A stretch of DNA of 64,000 nt from Megalobrama amblycephala (taxonomy: Eukaryota > Chordata > Actinopteri > Cypriniformes > Xenocyprididae). Position numbers and translations under genes: made by a program. The notes below the pieces were generated by a model. It saw nothing but the letters and a program-made list of their open reading frames with translations. It ran no database searches and was not told where the DNA came from. The stretch covers positions 10,185,623 to 10,249,622 of the forward strand of contig NC_063053.1 in the NCBI RefSeq assembly GCF_018812025.1. Reading direction: 5' to 3'. Below, piece by piece: positions 56,351 through 62,300 of the stretch (within the stretch, counting starts at the first letter, position 1; each line of letters opens with the position of its first letter).

Positions 56351-59300
56351 CTGTTGCATCTGTCCTGTTGGATTACCCTACTTATTACTGTAAAATGTTA
56401 AAAAAGTATTTAATTCACATGTGTCATCTGTTTCCACAGACATCCACCACTGTGTGGGTGAATATAATTGATGAAAATGACAATGCACCTGAGTTTCCGG
56501 AGGAAGAATATGTGACAGAGCTCAGAGAGGGGCCAAACACTGTAGGAGCCATCATCGCCACAGTTACTGCCATCGACCCTGATGAAGGTCTCAACGGAAC
56601 CATCCGTTATGCCATCTCCAGGGGCAACCTGGCCCAGACGTTCCAGATCAATAGCATAACGGTGAGGCAGTCAGAGAGCGACAGGCAGGAAACAAGGACT
56701 GGTTTAAACACACTGATGTGTTTGGTGTTATTGGATTATTTTACTTGCTGCGTTTGTATTTCTTAGAAAACCTTGAAAATTTCAGGGAATTTTTTAATAG
56801 CGTTATTTGGAAAGGTTATGGTTTAAAAATTCAAGAAATCCCATCAAGCCTACATGGCCAAATGTGAATTCTTTGTGAATTCATATACTTAGAATGTGCA
56901 TAGATAACTAATTTGCATAATAACCAGAGAACACAACACCTGATCATATCTGAGCCTGGAAATGGCAACATAAGTGTGAACGTAGTGCAATGCTGGCAAA
57001 GACTGAAAAAGAAATTTTGTTTTTTAAACATGTGGTCAAAAATATTGTGATATTTCTCTCTCAAATATGAAAATAATACTACATAGGCAGTGAAAGCATG
57101 ATATTTTAATGTCAATCAAAGCAAAATATAAATTGATTTAATTTTTAAAAATTATCCTGTTTATTGCACTACTGCTCAAAAGTTTTGGGTTAGTAAGATT
57201 TTCAAAGTGTTTTTGAAAGACGTCTCTTCTGATTCTCAAGGCTGCATTTATTTGATCAAAAATACAAAACGGTTATATTGCGAAATATTATTGCAATTTA
57301 AATGAACTGCTTTCTATTTGAATATATTTTAAAATCTAATTTATTTCCTGTGATCAAAGCTGAATTTTCAGCACCATTACTCCAGTCTTCAGTGTCACAT
57401 GATCCTTCAGAAATCCTTCTAATATGTTGATTTACAATATGCTCAAGAAACATTTCTTCTTATTATCAATGTTGAAAACAGTGCTGCTTAATATTTTTGT
57501 GGAAACTTTAATACATTTTTTCAAGATTCTTTGCTAAATAGAAAGTTCAAAAGAACAGCATTTACTTGAAATAGAAATCTTTTCTAGTATTACAATTGTC
57601 TTTTCTGTCACTTTTGATCAATTTAATGCATCCTTGCCAAATCTTTCAAAAAAGACTTGATAGCTCACAAATGACAGTGTTTCCTGAGAATGATCCTCCA
57701 CTGCTGTGCGTGTTCATTGTGCGTGTGTGTTTTTGTGTGCGTTCACAGGGTCAGATTGTGGTCATTAGGGAACTGGATTATGAGATCAGTAGTGGTCACT
57801 ATGTGTTGACGATCACAGCCACAGATCAGTGTCCTATACCGCAGTTTAGACTGACCTCCAGCACCACAGTGAGTTCACGTCTGCTACGCACACATTTATA
57901 ATCCTCATGATTCCTTTATATCACACTCACACACTGTCCTGTACCGCAGGTCCAGGTGAATGTTGTAGACGTGAACGATAACGCACCCATCTTCCCGAGA
58001 TCATTCGAAGGTCCATTTGAAATCACAGAGGGTCAGCCTGGCCCACGTGTCTGGACCGTTAAAGCCACGGATGCTGACTCTGGATCCAATGGAAAAGTGG
58101 AGTACAGCATCACCGCAGGAGACCTGAAAAGTGTGTGTGTGTGTGTGTGTGTGTGATGGACAGCTGATTCAGTTCCAATCAGAAAAAGTATTAGTGTTTA
58201 TATTTGTCGTGTTTTTTGTCTGTGGTAAAAATGTTTTTATTCCTTTCTATCTGTCTCTGTTTCTTTCTGTCTCTCTTTTTCCCAGATGAGTTTGTAATTT
58301 CATCAGTTGAGGGAGAGTTGAGAGTGAGGAGAGATGTAGAGCTGGACAGAGAAACTATCACATATTACAACATCACCATTACTGCCAAAGATCTGGGAAC
58401 GCCAGCGCTCAGCGCTACGGTATGCACCCACACAAACAACTCAGTTCATAATCTTCTACTACGCACAAAAGTATGAACTGGGAAAGTACATACTTTTGAG
58501 TATGTGGAAATATGCCAGTATTGGGACACACTAAATTGCGTCTTGACACCGCAAACCACTTTGCATTTGTGTTTGTAGTTAAGCTAATCAAACTAAATTG
58601 CACGGTTGATCTAAATAAAACTGAAATCGCGATATGGCTCAGTGCAATCTTCAAACCACAAAGGCTGTGATTTACTTTAAAATATGTACTGTGTGTTTCA
58701 GAGTGAATCGCTGGTGCGATTCGCGGATTCATGGTTTAAGGTTTGAAAATGAAGAAAATAAAATTATTTTTAGTTATTAGTACTGAAACTTTACAGTTGT
58801 GCTGTAAAATAAAATAATTGATTATATTATTGTTTAAAATAATTATACTATAAATAAAATACTATAGTAATATTAATAGTAATAAAAATATTTAAAGGGT
58901 TAGTTCACCCAAAAATGAAAATTCTGTCATTAATTACTCACCCTCATGTCGTTCCAAACCTGTAAGACCTCTGTTCATCTTCGGAACACAAATTAAGATA
59001 TTTTTGATAAAATCAAAGAGTTTTTTTTTATCCTCCATTGAAAGCTACGAAATTACCACATTCAGTGTCCAGAAAGGTATTAAAGACATCGTTAAAATAT
59101 TCCATGTGACTACGGTGGTTCAACCTTAATGTTATGAAGCGACGAGAATACTTTTTGTGCGCAAAAACAAAACAAAAATGATGACTTTAAAAATGAAGTT
59201 TTTATGTTTTTAATAATAATTATTTTTATTTTTATTTTTTTATATTTTATAGTCATATAGATATATAATCACAAACTTCTTGGCCAAATTGTGCAGCCCT

Positions 59301-62300
59301 ACAAACGAGCGCAGCAAACCTGGAGCATTTTTATCACAATTTTCATCAGAAAAATCACAATTTGATTTTTTTCCTGAAATCGTGTAGCTATTTTCTTTTC
59401 CATTCTTTACCGCAGTTAAAAATACTGAAAGAAAATCCCTCAAAATCCTCGTCCGTAGGCAAAATTAATCCATGAAGCATGCACAGATTCAAAATATCAA
59501 CAAGAAATAGAATATATTTCAAGCCACGTTAAATCTAATCTTGCTTATGAATTAGTAAGCAATGAATCACTTACATATTTCCCATAATTCATGTGGTGGC
59601 TTTGTTTTTTTGTATCAGGTGGTAGTGGGCATTCAGGTGTTGGACATTAATGATAACGACCCCATCCTGCTTAACTTACCGTATAACACCAGCGTGAGCG
59701 AGGGAGCACCAATTCACACCTCCATCACTCAAGTGCGGGCACAAGACTCTGACAGCGGCCGCAACGCTCTCCTCACGTACAGCATCACTGCCGGCAACAC
59801 TGATGGAGCGTTCTACATTAATGAGACGGTAAGAGACATTAGCACAAAAACAGCAGAGGGAAAGAATAGATAGTAATGTACAGACTGATGTGCTCTTCCC
59901 TCCAGTCAGGTGTGGTTCATGTGAACAGGCCGTTGGACAGAGAGAGAATGGCTGAATACAGCCTCACCATCACCGTCAAAGACAACCCAGACAACCCTCG
60001 CATCGCACGCAGGGTAAGTACCATGACACAAAACAACATATCCGGGTGAATATCTGTTTCACGGACTGTGTATATCACGATCAGGTGAACACCGCAATGA
60101 GACTCTTTTCTCTCTTCTCAGGACGCAGAGTTGTTGGTAGTGACCGTGCTGGATGTGAATGACAACAGGCCCATCTTCACTCAGACCAGCTACAGGGGCG
60201 AAATCAGTGAAAACTCGCTCACAGGTACAAAATGTTCTCGCTAACCACATCCTGATTCTTACAAATGAAAGACTGTTTTGACTATATTGTCCCTTCAAAG
60301 AAAGGGAAGAAGCTTTTTTTTTTTCATTAATGATGAAACGGCTTCAAAAGCAGTTCTACAGAAGATAATAGTGTCATCATCCAGCTCATTTCAGTTCAAG
60401 TTTTGTTCTCATCAGAGAGTGTCAGTGCAGTCAAATTGATAATATTTGGCTAATATAACATACACGGAGGGGAAATAAATACAAGATGAATACTCATTTA
60501 ACACCATCAGATCAAACAATATCTCCAAACCTCCCTCTCTCTCTCTGTCTGTTCATCAGGCACCACAGTGTTGATTCTGAACGGCCCTGTTCTAGCAGAG
60601 GACAGAGACATTGGGATGAATGCAGTGGTGAGGTATCGTCTCCTGGGAGCCAGAGTGGACCTCTTCTCTATAGACTCCCTCACAGGTCAGAAGTTCAGGA
60701 CAGATGTTAGGGGTTATGTTCATTTTGTTTTCCTTCAGGGTTTCCATTTAAGGCCTTAAAGGATAGTTCAGCCAAAAATGAAAATTCTGTCATCATTTAC
60801 TCCCCCTCAAGTTGTTCCAAACCTGTATGAATTTCTTTCTTCTGCTGAACACAAAAAGAAGATATTTTGAAGAATACGGGTAACCAAACAGCTGATGGTC
60901 CCCACGGACTTCCATAGTCTGGAAAAAAAATACTATGGAAGTCAATGGGGACCAACAACTGTTTGGTTACAAACATTCTTCAAAATATCTTCTTTATGTT
61001 CAGCAGAAGAAAGAAATTCATACAGGTTTGGAACAACTTGAGGGGGAGTAAATGATGACAGAATTTTCATCTTTGGCTGAACTATCCTTTTAAGAAATCT
61101 TTTTAAAAAGTAATTTCAAAATATAATATCAAGAGGCTAATATTAAGTTCAACGGATCACTTTGATGTAGTATTTTTTTTCTGTTTATGATAGTCCATTG
61201 GTTTCTACTGACTTAGTTTTAATTTATTGAGCATCACCAAACAGAATTGAAAAAGCAATAATAACAAGGTTTCCCAAACATTGCCCGTCTGCCATTGGTT
61301 GAAAAACAGACACGAGTCAGTGTTGCTATGTCATGTTGGTTGGGATGCTCGAAAGAACAGAGCAATGTGTTATTTCACAGTTAACATTTTTCAGTTGACT
61401 TATAGGTGTCTCTGCATATTAAATGGACAAAGTATTTTAACATCAAATGGATTTCACCTATAATATGATCTTTTTTTGAAAAGTTGATCTTAAATTTGTT
61501 CTTTTTTTTACTCTGAAAATGTCTTACATTTGATACCCTTTAACATGCAGATACTTTTTTATTTCTGTGGTGGCAGATATACATGATAACAGTCCTCTCA
61601 CCTCTGAGTTACACCCACAAGTTTCTTGTAATTGAGCACTACTCCCACTCATGACACATTCTCTGTTCCACCCCCTCTCTCTCTGTCTCTAGGGGTGGTA
61701 TCAGTGCGTGGGGGTGCTGTGCTGGACAGGGAGGCTTTCTCTGTGCCGCGGGTGGAGCTGTTTCTGCTCGGGGAGGATGTGGGAGGTTTAAACAGCAGCG
61801 TTCCACTCACAATCACTATCCTCGACATAAACGACAACCCACCTGTTTTCAGTCCATCCAGTTTCACTGTACACCTGCCAGAGAACAGCCCCACAGGTGA
61901 GACTGATGGAGCTGGATTAACTGGTAGAGGAACTAGTTTAATCTTGTTTGTTGGTCCCTATTACAGTATAATGGGAGTAGGAGTGTGTGTTATTGTTATT
62001 TTAATAATAAATGAATATGTATGTAATATTTAAGTTAATATTTATAAGTAATGTATTATTTATTTATTATTTATGAATGTTTTTAATGCATACAATTTCA
62101 TTTACACATCACATCACTTCACTTTCACTAGTTTATTGTGTAAATACTGTTATAATGTTATAAATATAAATATTACATGAAAAACTGAAACAAAAAAGAA
62201 ATTTGGCTATTAACCTGAATAAATAAGTTTAATTTGAAATAATAAAATTACTAAAATTAGAACGACAAAAGCACATAAAATATTTATTAAAGAGCCTCTG

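Larger units (their letters stand above)
40887..56439 (+). other. 15.6-kb cdh23 intron hosting vsir
   Basis: Largest intron in the window. It contains the seven vsir exons on the minus strand, two clear transposon copies inside the vsir introns (43577-44241, 44348-45293), smaller repeats (45600-45735, 51066-51434, 54768-54885), a foldback (55338-56269) and microsatellites. 40887-41575, 48600-50150, 51440-52540 and 53870-54760 hold no gene I can see. Confidence 0.75.

Noticed and set aside
56245..56439. Reading frame with a YIYIYI run extending upstream of the EC16 exon
   Set aside because: This is the translated TA microsatellite and intron; the splice acceptor at 56439 and the match to EC16 start only at 56440.
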